In this document: positions 44,444 through 53,210 of the stretch, in pieces
Position numbering within the stretch: the first letter of the stretch is position 1
How the letters are laid out: each line of letters opens with the position of its first letter
Assembly (NCBI GenBank): GCA_963651465.1
Contig: CAVJPS010000010.1
Span: 1 to 64,000 of the forward strand
Length of the DNA stretch: 64,000 bases
Reading direction: 5' to 3'
DNA from: SUG2458 sp963651465
GTDB taxonomy: Bacteria > Bacillota_I > Bacilli_A > RFN20 > CAG-826
Program-made: the position numbers and the translations under genes
The notes under the pieces: model-generated
The model's input: only the letters and a program-made list of their open reading frames with translations
Told to the model about the DNA's origin: nothing
Database searches by the model: none

Positions 44444-45304
44444 TTAATTTTCAGAAACATTTGCACCACAACTTGGGCAACGTTTATCATTATCAGATAA
44501 TTTACAACCACAATATGTGCAATATTGAGCTTTAGAATATCTTACTTCATCATATGCATTTTCTTTAGCTGCTTGTGTAGCACCTTCAGTAGTTGCTTTG
44601 TTTATTTTTTCATCATATTCTAAATCTTTTTCATCGATTTTTCCATCGCCATTAACGTCACCGATTTCTTTTAAGTCACGTTTAAATTTTGCATTTTTAC
44701 TAATTGCACTGCCTAGAACAGCAGCACCAGGAATAATAAGGAAACCTGCAAAAATATATGCAATTGCATTATTGCTTTCGAATTGGTATGAAGTATGGTC
44801 AATAAGGCCAACATAGACTGTGTAATGTTCTCCTTTATTAACTGTATATGTTCCATCATAGTTTAAGTCATCTTCACCGTATCCCGTATAAGTCTTATCG
44901 TTAAAATTATAAGAAAATGTATACTCTTCATATTTATAAGAATTATAACCGTCAGTAACAGTGCTTGTAGTAAGAATTGTAGCTGTACAAGGTTTGTGAT
45001 AAATAGAAACAAACGCCGTTAATCCAACACCCATTAAAATTAAACCTAAAGTAACTGCTCCCCTAAAAGTCATAGGCTTGCCATTAGATGTACCATAATA
45101 AGGACGATAATAAATATGTCCATGATGATGATATCCTATACGTACTGGTGGACGATAATTAGAATGTGGGCCTCCGCCATAATGTGGGCCTCCGCCACCA
45201 TGGAAGCCTCCGCCTCCGCCTCTGCTTCCGCCTCCGCTTCTGCTTCCGCCTCCGCCTCCGCTTCTGCCACCGCCGCCACCGACGCCGCCGTGAAATCCTC
45301 CCAT
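44444..45304 (-). CDS. Gly-rich membrane protein with DUF3592-like core, EF-hand and zinc ribbon
   Basis: A 286-residue mosaic. Residues 1-45 are nearly all Gly, Ser, Arg and His. A TM segment (about 84-103) precedes a beta-rich part with Tyr and Thr, a second TM (about 184-205), an EF-hand-like loop DVNGDGKIDEKD (about 221-232), and a C-terminal zinc ribbon CTYCG / CPSCG. The part between the two helices resembles DUF3592. I know no protein of this order by name. The first 130 bases are GC-rich and G-repetitive against an AT-rich genome. RBS AGGAGG. Role unknown. Confidence 0.7.
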   Translation of the reverse strand: MGGFHGGVGGGGGRSGGGGGSRSGGGSRGGGGGFHGGGGPHYGGGPHSNYRPPVRIGYHHHGHIYYRPYYGTSNGKPMTFRGAVTLGLILMGVGLTAFVSIYHKPCTATILTTSTVTDGYNSYKYEEYTFSYNFNDKTYTGYGEDDLNYDGTYTVNKGEHYTVYVGLIDHTSYQFESNNAIAYIFAGFLIIPGAAVLGSAISKNAKFKRDLKEIGDVNGDGKIDEKDLEYDEKINKATTEGATQAAKENAYDEVRYSKAQYCTYCGCKLSDNDKRCPSCGANVSEN

Positions 45305-45520
45305 TTTTACTTCCTCCTTAATTCAAACTAAGATAACTATATCTTTCTAGATTATTTTATCAATATTTAAGGCTTTTGCATACAATTTTGTAAAATATTT
45401 TATATATATTTCTCTAATTTATTAATATGATATCTAAATATTTTCGTTTTACTTTATGTACTTTAGTTTTTTAATGTGTTTTAATAAATATGAACAATAT
45501 AAAAAGAAAGAAGGAAAAAA

Positions 45521-46330
45521 ATGAAAACTGTAGTTATTACTGGCTCAGCTCGTGGATTTGGACTAGCTCAAGCAAAAAAATTTAAAGAATCAGGATATAA
45601 CGTTGTTATATCCGATGTTAACGAACAAAATTTAGAAGTAGCATTAGAAGAATTATCAAAAATTAATCCTGATAACACAAAAGCTATTAAAGTAAAATGT
45701 GACGTTACTAAAGTAGATGATTTAGAAAACTTATATAATGAAGCAGCAAAAGAATTTAAAGCTGTTGATATTTGGATTAACAATGCTGGTGTTAATTCTC
45801 CAAATAAACCTGTTTATGAACTTCAAGAAAAAGAAATTAGTTTTCTTTTAGATGTCGATCTTAAAGGAACAATATATGGCTCTAAAGTTGCATTTAAACA
45901 TATGTTAGAACAAGGTTATGGTAAAATCTATAACGTTGAAGGATATGGCTCTAACGATGCTATGATGTTAGGTCTTACATTGTATGGTACTGCTAAACGT
46001 GCTGTTACTTATTTTACTCAATCACTTGCTAAAGAATCTGAAGAATTAACTAATGGTAAAGTTAAAGTATGTCGTTTAGCTCCAGGTATTATGATTACTG
46101 AATTTATTACTCACGCTAACGGAGATAAAACTCAAATTGAATTAAGTGATAAAACAAAGAAAATTTATAATATCCTAGGTGATTACCCTGAGACTATTGT
46201 TAACTTTGTTGTTCCTAAAATGATAAAAAATGAAAAGAACAACAAACAAATTTTATGGTTATCAAATGGTCGTGCATTTAGAAAATTTTTGACATATGGA
46301 TTTAAAAAGACTGACTATTTTAAAAAATAA
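45521..46330 (+). CDS. Short-chain dehydrogenase/reductase
   Basis: A 269-residue NAD(P)-dependent oxidoreductase. The nucleotide motif is TGSARGFG (residues 7-14), followed by NNAG (87-90) and the catalytic YxxxK at Tyr155 to Lys159. Asp32 after the second strand suggests NAD. The substrate cannot be assigned. RBS AGAAAGAAGG. Monocistronic, with a terminator about 120 bases later. Confidence 0.88.
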   Translation: MKTVVITGSARGFGLAQAKKFKESGYNVVISDVNEQNLEVALEELSKINPDNTKAIKVKCDVTKVDDLENLYNEAAKEFKAVDIWINNAGVNSPNKPVYELQEKEISFLLDVDLKGTIYGSKVAFKHMLEQGYGKIYNVEGYGSNDAMMLGLTLYGTAKRAVTYFTQSLAKESEELTNGKVKVCRLAPGIMITEFITHANGDKTQIELSDKTKKIYNILGDYPETIVNFVVPKMIKNEKNNKQILWLSNGRAFRKFLTYGFKKTDYFKK

Positions 46331-46451
46331 TTTAATTTATTGAAATTTATTATAATAAACATTTAAAAAAATTATTTAGATATGGTAGCTAGAAAGAATA
46401 CCATTAATACCAATAAAAGTTCTAGTAACAATCTAAATTAAAAAAGCGAAC

Positions 46452-46482
46452 AACAAGTCACTTCTTGGTGACTTGTTTTTTT
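46452..46482 (+). terminator. Terminator downstream of the SDR gene
   Basis: Stem AACAAGTCAC / GTGACTTGTT with a T7 run. Confidence 0.8.
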
Positions 46483-46489
46483 ACATTAT

Positions 46490-46516
46490 AAAAAACCAAT
46501 CGATGTGATTGGCTTT
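46490..46516 (-). terminator. Orphan minus-strand terminator
   Basis: Stem CCAATC / GATTGG and T6 on the minus strand, right after the 14-codon frame and with no intact gene upstream. Confidence 0.6.
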
Positions 46517-46844
46517 CTTGTTAATTATTCATTTTCAGTGAAGTATGTAATAACTGCTGCTGAAGTCATATTTTCTTTATTTGTTTTAAATATGTCTATA
46601 CATTTGACAAAAAATTATTCAATAAGTTGATTATATAATTTTTACATTTTTATAAAAAATATTTTAAAAAAAGTGTTACATTTGCTACATCTCACGTGGG
46701 CTGTGTGTCTAAAATAATATGTTCTAATATATGTCTATATAAAACTTAGAATTTTCTTAAAATTATATCTATCTTCAAATCATGTTAAATCGTGTAAAAA
46801 CAAAATATCACATTATAAACACAAATTTTGCTATTAATACAGCA

Positions 46845-46874
46845 AAAAAGCCTGATATATAATTATCAGGCTTA
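46845..46874 (-). terminator. Terminator of tRNA-Leu(GAG)
   Basis: Stem AAGCCTGATA / TATCAGGCTT with a T6 run on the minus strand, 12 bases after the tRNA end. Confidence 0.85.
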
Positions 46875-46885
46875 AAACTTCTTAA

Positions 46886-46969
46886 TGGTGCAGGCAATGA
46901 GACTTGAACTCACACTGGGTTACCAATACGCCCCTCAAACGTACGCGTCTACCATTCCGCCATGCCTGC
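46886..46969 (-). tRNA. tRNA-Leu (anticodon GAG)
   Basis: An 84-base class II tRNA. Acceptor stem GCAGGCA / TGCCTGC, D-loop with GGTAGACGC, anticodon stem TACGT / GCGTA around loop TTGAGGG, T-arm GAGTTCAAGTC, encoded CCA. Confidence 0.92.
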
Positions 46970-47020
46970 AGCAAATATATTATAAAAAGAAATAATATTA
47001 TTTACAAGAAATATTTAAAT

Positions 47021-47052
47021 AAAAAAGTGGTGACTTTTAAAATCACCACTTT
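47021..47052 (-). terminator. Terminator of gpmI
   Basis: Stem AAAGTGGTGA / TCACCACTTT with a T6 run on the minus strand. Confidence 0.85.
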
Positions 47053-47060
47053 AATATTAA

Positions 47061-48659
47061 TTAATCTTTTAAGAACATACTTGGTTCGTCCATTTCTTGT
47101 GGTGGAACATCACCAAGTAATTCAATGATTGTTGGAGCAATATTAGATAATTTACCATTTTCTCTAAGTTTAGCACCAGGAACATTAACGCCCCATAAAA
47201 CTGGGTTTGTTGTGTGTGCAGTAAATGGTTTGTTTTCATCATCTAAAATTAATTCAGCATTACCGTGATCAGCTGTGATCATAATATATGCATCATTATC
47301 TTCAACCCATTTAACTAATTTGCCAACACATTCATCAACTGCTTCAACAGCTTTAACAACTGCTTTTTCAACTGCAGTATGACCAACCATATCACAGTTA
47401 GCAAAATTAAGAATAACAACATCTAAGTCGTGTTTATTTAATTCAACTAATAACTTATCTGTAACTTCATATGCTGACATTTCAGGTTGTAAATCATATG
47501 TTGCAACTTTAGGTGAATTAACAAGTACTCTTCTTGAACCTTTTAATTCTGGTAAAGTAACTCCATCGTAGTTAACTGTTCCATCAAAGAAGAATGTAAC
47601 GTGAGCGTATTTTTCAGTTTCAGCAATACGTAATTGAGTATAGCCGTGATCAGCAAGCCATACGCCTAATACGTTATCAAGTTTTGGTAATGCGAATGCG
47701 ATATCACCTTTTACTGAATCAGCGTATTTCATAGTACAAACATAATAAATATTCTTTAATGGATGAGCTGGTGTATATGCTTTCCATGCTGGTGTACCAT
47801 CATCTTTTAATGTTGGATTTGCATAGAATGTTGGGTTTGTAAATAATGTTGAGATTTGAATAGCTCTATCAGGACGGAAATTCATAAAGATAATTGAATC
47901 ATTATCGCCAATTGTTCCATCAACTGTTGAATTATAATGTGGTCTTACAAATTCATCAGAAGAATCTTTACCTGTTGAAGGTAATTCTTCATATTCTTTA
48001 TTAAGGAATGCAATTGGGTCTTCAAATGAAGGTCCATCGTGGTCAACCATAACACGATATGAAACGTCAACACGGTCCATATTTTTATCTCTGTCCATTG
48101 CATAATAACGACCAGAAATATCAGCTAAATGACCAAATTCTAATTCTTTAAATGCAGCGAGTAATTTTGAAACGTGGTTGACTCCAGAATGTGGATCAAC
48201 ATCACGGCCATCCATAAACGCATGAACATAAACATCTTTTGCACCATTCATCTTAGCCATTTTAACAGCAGCAATAATATGGTCAATATGTGAGTGAACA
48301 CCACCATCACTTAATAAACCAAAAATATGTAACTTTGAATTATTATCAAGTGAATGTTTAACTGCTTTAACGTAGCATTCATTACTAAAGAAAGTACCAT
48401 CTTGAACTTTCTTATTTAGTAAAGTAAGAGATTGGTAAACAATACGGCCAGCTCCTAAGTTTAAGTGACCAACTTCAGAGTTTCCCATTTGTCCTTCTGG
48501 TAAACCTACAGCCATACCAGATGCTTCAATTAAAACATTTGGATATTTACCAAAGAAATAATCTAGATTTGGTTTTTTTGCTGCGTTAACAGCATTACCA
48601 TGATTTTCTTTACGATAGCCATAACCATCTAATATACATAAAATAACAGGTCTTTTCAT
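47061..48659 (-). CDS. gpmI: 2,3-bisphosphoglycerate-independent phosphoglycerate mutase
   Basis: A 532-residue alkaline-phosphatase-fold enzyme, slightly longer than the usual 510. It interconverts 3- and 2-phosphoglycerate in glycolysis. The metal site begins with LDGYGYR, the phosphoserine loop is GQMGNSEVGH (about residues 56-65), and later metal ligands lie in NCDMVGHT and TADHGNAE. Monocistronic. Confidence 0.96.
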   Translation of the reverse strand: MKRPVILCILDGYGYRKENHGNAVNAAKKPNLDYFFGKYPNVLIEASGMAVGLPEGQMGNSEVGHLNLGAGRIVYQSLTLLNKKVQDGTFFSNECYVKAVKHSLDNNSKLHIFGLLSDGGVHSHIDHIIAAVKMAKMNGAKDVYVHAFMDGRDVDPHSGVNHVSKLLAAFKELEFGHLADISGRYYAMDRDKNMDRVDVSYRVMVDHDGPSFEDPIAFLNKEYEELPSTGKDSSDEFVRPHYNSTVDGTIGDNDSIIFMNFRPDRAIQISTLFTNPTFYANPTLKDDGTPAWKAYTPAHPLKNIYYVCTMKYADSVKGDIAFALPKLDNVLGVWLADHGYTQLRIAETEKYAHVTFFFDGTVNYDGVTLPELKGSRRVLVNSPKVATYDLQPEMSAYEVTDKLLVELNKHDLDVVILNFANCDMVGHTAVEKAVVKAVEAVDECVGKLVKWVEDNDAYIMITADHGNAELILDDENKPFTAHTTNPVLWGVNVPGAKLRENGKLSNIAPTIIELLGDVPPQEMDEPSMFLKD

Positions 48660-48777
48660 AATAATTACCTCTTTCCGTTAATGATTATATCATTAATTAT
48701 TTAATTAAGTTAATAAAATGATAATAAAATTAAATTTTAATTAAATCATACATTTTATATTAATTTATTAATAAAAA

Positions 48778-48875
48778 NNNNNNNNNNNNNNNNNNNNNNN
48801 NNNNNNNNNNNNNNNNNNNNNNNNNNNNNNNNNNNNNNNNNNNNNNNNNNNNNNNNNNNNNNNNNNNNNNNNNNN
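48778..48875. other. Assembly gap (98 N)
   Basis: A run of 98 Ns in the non-coding region between gpmI and the HAD gene. Any gene within the missing DNA is unknown. Confidence 0.95.
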
Positions 48876-48944
48876 ATCTGTATAAAAAAATTTATATAAT
48901 ACAAATATAAATATTATTTATATTTAAAAAAGGGGATTAAAAAA

Positions 48945-49772
48945 ATGGAAGAAAAGCCAATTATTGCACTTATCTATGACTTTGATAAAACACTTTGTAC
49001 AACAGATATGCAAAACTATACATTTATACCTAATTTAGGATTAACACCTGGTGAATTCTGGGGCAAATGTGGAGAACTTTCAAACAAAACTGGTTGTGAA
49101 AGAATCTTATCTTATATGTATACAATGATTACTGAATGCCGTAAAAAAGGTATTAAATTAACTAAAGAATATTTAATGTCTTTAGGTAAAGATATTATTT
49201 ATTATCCTGGCGTTCTAACATGGTTTGAAAGAATAAATAAAATTGGTGAGGATTTAGGATTTAAAGTTGAACATTATGTTATTTCTTCGGGTACAAAGGA
49301 AATTCTTGAAGGCTGTGACATTTATAAATTCTTTAAAGAAGTTTATGGTTGTGAATTCTTATACGATGATGAAACAAATGAACCTGTATGGCCAAAATTA
49401 TCTATTAACTACACAGCTAAAACACAATTCTTCTATCGTATTTCAAAAGGCGCTCTAAATCAAACCGACGATGCTGGTGTTAACGAAAAACGTGGAGATC
49501 GTCGTGTTCCATATACAAATATGATTTATTTCGGTGATGGAATGACAGATATTCCATGTATGATTTTAGCTAAAAATAATGGTGGTACATCTATTGCTGT
49601 TTACCAAGAGGGTCAAAAAGATAAAGTTATTAATTTATATGAAGATGATCGTGTTAACTTTATTGCTGAAGCTGACTATAGTGAAGGTAAAGATCTTGAA
49701 CAACTTGTTAAATTAGTAATTCAACGTTTAGCATTAGCTCGTGAAATTAAATCAAAAACAAACTCTTATTAA
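48945..49772 (+). CDS. HAD-superfamily hydrolase (HAD-IB type)
   Basis: A 275-residue protein. HAD motif I YDFDKTL (residues 11-17), motif II VISSGT and motif IV YFGDGMTDIPC are intact. The cap sequence GLTPGEFWGKCGEL and the length are those of a poorly characterised bacterial group of phosphatases related to phosphoserine phosphatases. The substrate is unknown. RBS AAGGGGA. The upstream region is cut by the 98-N gap. Confidence 0.85.
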   Translation: MEEKPIIALIYDFDKTLCTTDMQNYTFIPNLGLTPGEFWGKCGELSNKTGCERILSYMYTMITECRKKGIKLTKEYLMSLGKDIIYYPGVLTWFERINKIGEDLGFKVEHYVISSGTKEILEGCDIYKFFKEVYGCEFLYDDETNEPVWPKLSINYTAKTQFFYRISKGALNQTDDAGVNEKRGDRRVPYTNMIYFGDGMTDIPCMILAKNNGGTSIAVYQEGQKDKVINLYEDDRVNFIAEADYSEGKDLEQLVKLVIQRLALAREIKSKTNSY

Positions 49773-49783
49773 GGGGCAATTAA

Positions 49784-49811
49784 GAAGAATATCTTTTGAT
49801 ATTCTTTTTTT
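49784..49811 (+). terminator. Terminator of the HAD gene
   Basis: Stem AAGAATATC / GATATTCTT with a T6 run. Confidence 0.8.
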
Positions 49812-49868
49812 ATTGCAAAGTTGAAACATAGTCTCTTAAGTGCTAACATATTTACGTTAGGAGTTTCT

Positions 49869-50564
49869 ATGAATATTGCATTAATTTTAGCTGCAGGCGT
49901 AAGTTCACGTTTGCCAAACGAATACCCTAAACAATTTATCAAAACAAACGATAAATATTTGTTTGCGTACTCAGTTGAAGCATTTGAAAATAGTAATGTT
50001 GACGCTTTTTATATTGTTTGCCAAAAAGATTATTTTGATTTAATAAAAACAAGTTGTCATCAATATAAAAAATTCAAAGGTGTAATTGAAGGTTCTACTA
50101 CCCGACAATTAAGTGTATTCAACGCTCTTTTATTTTTAAAAGAAAAAAATGTTACTTGTAATAACATATTAGTTCACGATAGTGCTAGACCTTTGATAAC
50201 TACCAATACTATTAATTCTTTATTAGATAAAATAAAAGATAATAAAGCAATTACTTTAGCAAGCAAAACAACTGATTCTATTGCTAAAATACAAGATGAT
50301 AAAATTGACATTGTTTTAAACCGTAACGAATTAATTAATATTGAAACACCTCAAGTGTTTGATTTTAATTTATTATTAAAAGCACATATGTACGCTAAAG
50401 AAAATAATATTTCAAATGCTACAGATGATAGTCAATTAGTAATTATGCTTGGTGAAAAAGTAAATTATCTTTTAAATAATGAAAGCAACCTCAAAATTAC
50501 TACTCCTAAAGATCTTGAATATTTTGAATACAAGACAAGAGGTGATTTACATAATGGAAAATGA
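49869..50564 (+). CDS. ispD: 2-C-methyl-D-erythritol 4-phosphate cytidylyltransferase
   Basis: About 231 residues from ATG 49869 (TAGGAG 7 bases upstream; the longer frame to 49821 has no site). It performs the third step of the MEP route: CTP plus MEP to CDP-methylerythritol. The nucleotide loop ALILAAGVSSRLPNEYPKQF (residues 4-23) and the conserved HDSARPL and TDDSQL fit IspD. ispF of the same pathway is at 62305-62784. The 3' end overlaps the S1-domain gene by 11 bases. Confidence 0.93.
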   Translation: MNIALILAAGVSSRLPNEYPKQFIKTNDKYLFAYSVEAFENSNVDAFYIVCQKDYFDLIKTSCHQYKKFKGVIEGSTTRQLSVFNALLFLKEKNVTCNNILVHDSARPLITTNTINSLLDKIKDNKAITLASKTTDSIAKIQDDKIDIVLNRNELINIETPQVFDFNLLLKAHMYAKENNISNATDDSQLVIMLGEKVNYLLNNESNLKITTPKDLEYFEYKTRGDLHNGK

Positions 50565-50943
50565 ACAAAATTTTAAAATTGGTGATATAGTCATTGGTAA
50601 AGTAACAGGTATCCAAACTTATGGCGCATTTGTTACTTTTAATGAAAATTGTCATGGGCTTATACATATTTCGGAAATAAGTTCGAAATTTGTCCGTGAT
50701 ATCGAAGATTTTGTTTCCATTGGTTCTGAAGTTAGGGTTAAAATTATTGATATCGATAGCGAGAATAATTATGCCCGATTATCACTTAAACAAGTAAGTG
50801 AGCGTGAAAGACAAGTTATTCGACGCCCACCGATACTAAAAAAAGCTAAAATTAAGATTCCTGAAAGCGAACTTGATTTTAAGCCACTAGAAGAAAAATT
50901 ACCTATATGGATTAAAGAAGCACTAGCAAAGGGGGATAAATAA
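50554..50943 (+). CDS. S1 RNA-binding domain protein (YugI/CvfD-like)
   Basis: About 129 residues from ATG 50554 (AGAGGTGA upstream). Residues about 7-78 form a single S1 domain: KIGDIVIGKVTGIQTYGAFV, GLIHISEIS and VKIIDID. The C-terminal tail is short and charged. Single-S1 proteins such as YugI/GSP13 and CvfD bind RNA or the ribosome and influence translation and stress response. It is sandwiched between ispD (overlap) and pgi (2-base gap). Confidence 0.88.
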   Translation: MENEQNFKIGDIVIGKVTGIQTYGAFVTFNENCHGLIHISEISSKFVRDIEDFVSIGSEVRVKIIDIDSENNYARLSLKQVSERERQVIRRPPILKKAKIKIPESELDFKPLEEKLPIWIKEALAKGDK

Positions 50944-50945
50944 TT

Positions 50946-52226
50946 ATGATTAAGCTAGACTTTGAACACACAGTTAAGCCAATTAACTTTAATAAGTATG
51001 CTAAATCTGTTAAACAAATCAATGCAATGATTAATGAAAAAACAGGTGAAGGCAACGATTTCTTAGGTTGGACAACATGGCCTAAAGATTACGATAAAAA
51101 AGAAGTTGAACGCATGATTAAAGGAGCAAAATTTGTCCGTAACAATTTTGATATCTTAGTCGTATGTGGTATTGGTGGCTCTTATTTAGGAGCAAGAGCT
51201 GCTATTGAAGCTATTAAAGGTTTATTCGCTAATGATAAACTTGAAATTATTTTTATTGGTAATACATTCTCACCTAATTACATTGCTCAAGTAATGAAAT
51301 ACTTAAAAGGTAAGAAATTTGCTATCAATGTTATTTCAAAATCAGGTACTACAACAGAAACATCAGTTTCATTTAGACTAGTAAAAGAATTATTAGAAAA
51401 ACAAGTTGGTAAAGAAGAAGCTAAAAAGGCAATCTTTGCAACTACCGATAAAGAAAAAGGTGCACTTAAAACATTATGTAACCAAGAAGGTTATGAAACA
51501 TTTGTTTTACCAGACGATATCGGAGGCCGTTACAGCGTTTTAACAGCAGTTGGCCTATTCCCTATTGCTTGTGCAGGCATTGATATTAAAGCAATGTTAG
51601 AAGGCGCAAATAAAGCTATGGTTGAATTTGACAACGATGATATTAATACAAATATTTGTTATCAATACGCTGTTGCTCGTGATTTTATGTATCGTAACAA
51701 AAAAGCTGTTGAAATGTATGTTACATATGAACCATCATTAACTCAAATTGGTGAATGGTTAAAACAATTATTTGGTGAATCAGAAGGAAAAGAACACAAA
51801 GGCTTATTACCTGATTCAGTTACTTTTTCAACTGACTTACACTCAATGGGTCAATTCATTCAAGATGGTACTCCAATTCTATTTGAAACAGTCTTATTTG
51901 TTGACCAACCAGCTCAAGATATTAAAATCCCTGGTGATAAAGAAAATCTTGATGGCTTAAATTATTTAAAAGGACAAACACTATCATTTGTTAACGAAAA
52001 AGCATTCCTTGGAACATTAGATGCTCATAGTAATAGCGGTAAAGTTCCTAACATTGTTATTCACGTAGAAAAAATGGATGCTGAACATTTAGGTTATATG
52101 TTCTACTTCTTTATGAGAGCATGTGCTATGAGTGCTTATTTATTAAAAATTAATCCATTTAATCAACCAGGTGTTGAAATCTACAAAAAGAACATGTTTA
52201 AGTTACTTGGTAAACCAGGTTATTAA
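50946..52226 (+). CDS. pgi: Glucose-6-phosphate isomerase
   Basis: A 426-residue enzyme, at the short end of the family, as usual in Bacillota. It interconverts glucose- and fructose-6-phosphate. GIGGSYLGARAA, the phosphate loop SKSGTTTETS and GGRYSVLTAVGLFP are canonical; LHSMGQFIQDG carries active-site residues. It ends the ispD-S1-pgi operon. Confidence 0.96.
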   Translation: MIKLDFEHTVKPINFNKYAKSVKQINAMINEKTGEGNDFLGWTTWPKDYDKKEVERMIKGAKFVRNNFDILVVCGIGGSYLGARAAIEAIKGLFANDKLEIIFIGNTFSPNYIAQVMKYLKGKKFAINVISKSGTTTETSVSFRLVKELLEKQVGKEEAKKAIFATTDKEKGALKTLCNQEGYETFVLPDDIGGRYSVLTAVGLFPIACAGIDIKAMLEGANKAMVEFDNDDINTNICYQYAVARDFMYRNKKAVEMYVTYEPSLTQIGEWLKQLFGESEGKEHKGLLPDSVTFSTDLHSMGQFIQDGTPILFETVLFVDQPAQDIKIPGDKENLDGLNYLKGQTLSFVNEKAFLGTLDAHSNSGKVPNIVIHVEKMDAEHLGYMFYFFMRACAMSAYLLKINPFNQPGVEIYKKNMFKLLGKPGY

Positions 52227-52240
52227 TATTAATGATATTA

Positions 52241-52264
52241 AGGTGGGATTTTTCCCACCTTTTC
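52241..52264 (+). terminator. Terminator of pgi
   Basis: Stem AAGGTGGGA / TCCCACCTT with a short loop and T-rich tail. Confidence 0.85.
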
Positions 52265-52340
52265 ATTTTGAATTCATTAGTAATAATAAAGTTATACTTT
52301 GTATAAAATAAAAATTTTTTAATTTTTTATTCAAAAGTGA

Positions 52341-52369
52341 TTGACTAACACCTTTGATAATGTTATATT
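52341..52369 (+). promoter_or_regulatory. Promoter of the tRNA array
   Basis: TTGACT and TATATT separated by 17 bases, 18 bases before tRNA-Val. Confidence 0.8.
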
Positions 52370-52387
52370 AAATGAGCGCGTGGATAT

Positions 52388-52463
52388 GGAAGTTTAGCTC
52401 AGCTGGGAGAGCATCTGCTTTACACGCAGAGGGTCAGCAGTTCGATCCTGTTAACTTCCACCA
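52388..52463 (+). tRNA. tRNA-Val (anticodon TAC)
   Basis: A 76-base cloverleaf; acceptor GGAAGTT / AACTTCC, anticodon loop TTTACAC, T-loop GTTCGATC, encoded CCA. Confidence 0.96.
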
Positions 52464-52491
52464 TTTTCTATGCGTAACAATTACCGTAATT

Positions 52492-52575
52492 GGAGGAGTA
52501 GCGAAGTGGCCAAACGCGGCTGACTGTAAATCAGTTCCTTAGGGTTCGGTGGTCCAAATCCACCCTCCTCCACCA
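52492..52575 (+). tRNA. tRNA-Tyr (anticodon GTA)
   Basis: An 84-base class II tRNA; acceptor GGAGGAG / CTCCTCC, anticodon arm CTGACTGTAAATCAG, long variable arm, encoded CCA. Confidence 0.96.
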
Positions 52576-52581
52576 TTACTT

Positions 52582-52657
52582 TGGGGTATAGCCAAGCGGT
52601 AAGGCATCAGATTTTGATTCTGACATCTCCCTGGTTCGATCCCAGGTACCCCAGCCA
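52582..52657 (+). tRNA. tRNA-Gln (anticodon TTG)
   Basis: A 76-base tRNA; acceptor TGGGGTA / TACCCCA, anticodon loop TTTTGAT, encoded CCA. It starts six bases after tRNA-Tyr. Confidence 0.95.
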
Positions 52658-52666
52658 ATTTTAATT

Positions 52667-52742
52667 GACTCGCTAGCTCAGCTGGTAGAGCACGTGACTT
52701 TTAATCACGGGGTCTGGAGTTCGATCCTCCAGCGAGTCACCA
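52667..52742 (+). tRNA. tRNA-Lys (anticodon TTT)
   Basis: A 76-base tRNA; acceptor GACTCGC / GCGAGTC, anticodon loop CTTTTAA, encoded CCA. Confidence 0.96.
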
Positions 52743-52751
52743 TTTAAATAT

Positions 52752-52838
52752 GCCCAGGTGGCGGAATAGGTAGACGCACAAGACTTAAAATCTTGCGATA
52801 GCAATATCGTACCGGTTCAATTCCGGTCCCGGGCACCA
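52752..52838 (+). tRNA. tRNA-Leu (anticodon TAA)
   Basis: An 87-base class II tRNA; anticodon stem CAAGA / TCTTG around CTTAAAA, long variable arm, T-loop GTTCAATTC, encoded CCA. The acceptor stem GCCCAGG / CCCGGGC has an A-C mismatch at the fifth pair. Confidence 0.93.
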
Positions 52839-52851
52839 TTTAATTAAAAAT

Positions 52852-52893
52852 AAGGTTTGATATGGTAGAAATACTAATTCAAACCTTTTTTTG
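52852..52893 (+). terminator. Terminator of the tRNA array
   Basis: Stem AAGGTTTGA / TTCAAACCTT (one bulge) with a T7 run. Confidence 0.8.
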
Positions 52894-53108
52894 TACTTAA
52901 AACAACTTTATTTTTTAATATTTTATCGTATTTTTAATGGCTTACTAAATCAATTGATGTAGAAACTATAAGAAAATTAATGAATTTCACAATGAGGTCA
53001 TCTAACATATAGAATGTACGTGCAATAAAAAAGCAAATAAGACACTGAAAAAACAATTGTATTGAAATAGATAAAATATCTCTTGTAAGCCAACATAATT
53101 TTTAAATA
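52894..53108. other. Intergenic stretch after the tRNA array
   Basis: AT-rich sequence without a credible gene; the only frame is a minus-strand one that runs through the start region of the toxin-antitoxin remnant. tRNA 3' flanks are common integration sites, but no attachment repeat was found. Confidence 0.4.
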
Positions 53109-53155
53109 TGCCAAAATGACACAAATAATAAAAAACAAAAAATGTCAAAATGGCA
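53109..53155 (+). promoter_or_regulatory. Paired dyad operators upstream of the HTH-nucleotidyltransferase remnant
   Basis: Two 13-base dyads, TGCCAAAATGACA (53109-53121) and TGTCAAAATGGCA (53143-53155), 34 bases apart and identical at 11 positions. A weaker third, TGCCATTATAGCG, lies at 53176-53188. Arms of the form TGYCA/TGRCA suit a small XRE regulator that represses its own gene. Confidence 0.6.
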
Positions 53156-53210
53156 TAAACGTCTTGTAAAATATATGCCATTATAGCGTAATAATTATGA
53201 GGTGGTAGAA

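Larger units (their letters stand above)
46331..46885. other. Intergenic stretch with convergent terminators and a degraded frame
   Basis: About 555 bases. It contains the plus-strand terminator at 46452-46482, a minus-strand terminator at 46490-46516, a 14-codon minus-strand frame at 46526-46570 (MTSAAVITYFTENE) that ends just before that terminator, and the terminator of tRNA-Leu. No intact gene was found; the short frame looks like the tail of a lost gene. Confidence 0.6.

Noticed and set aside
45116..45331. Plus-strand frame with long Ala-Ser repeats
   Set aside because: Antisense image of the Gly-rich head of the minus-strand membrane protein.
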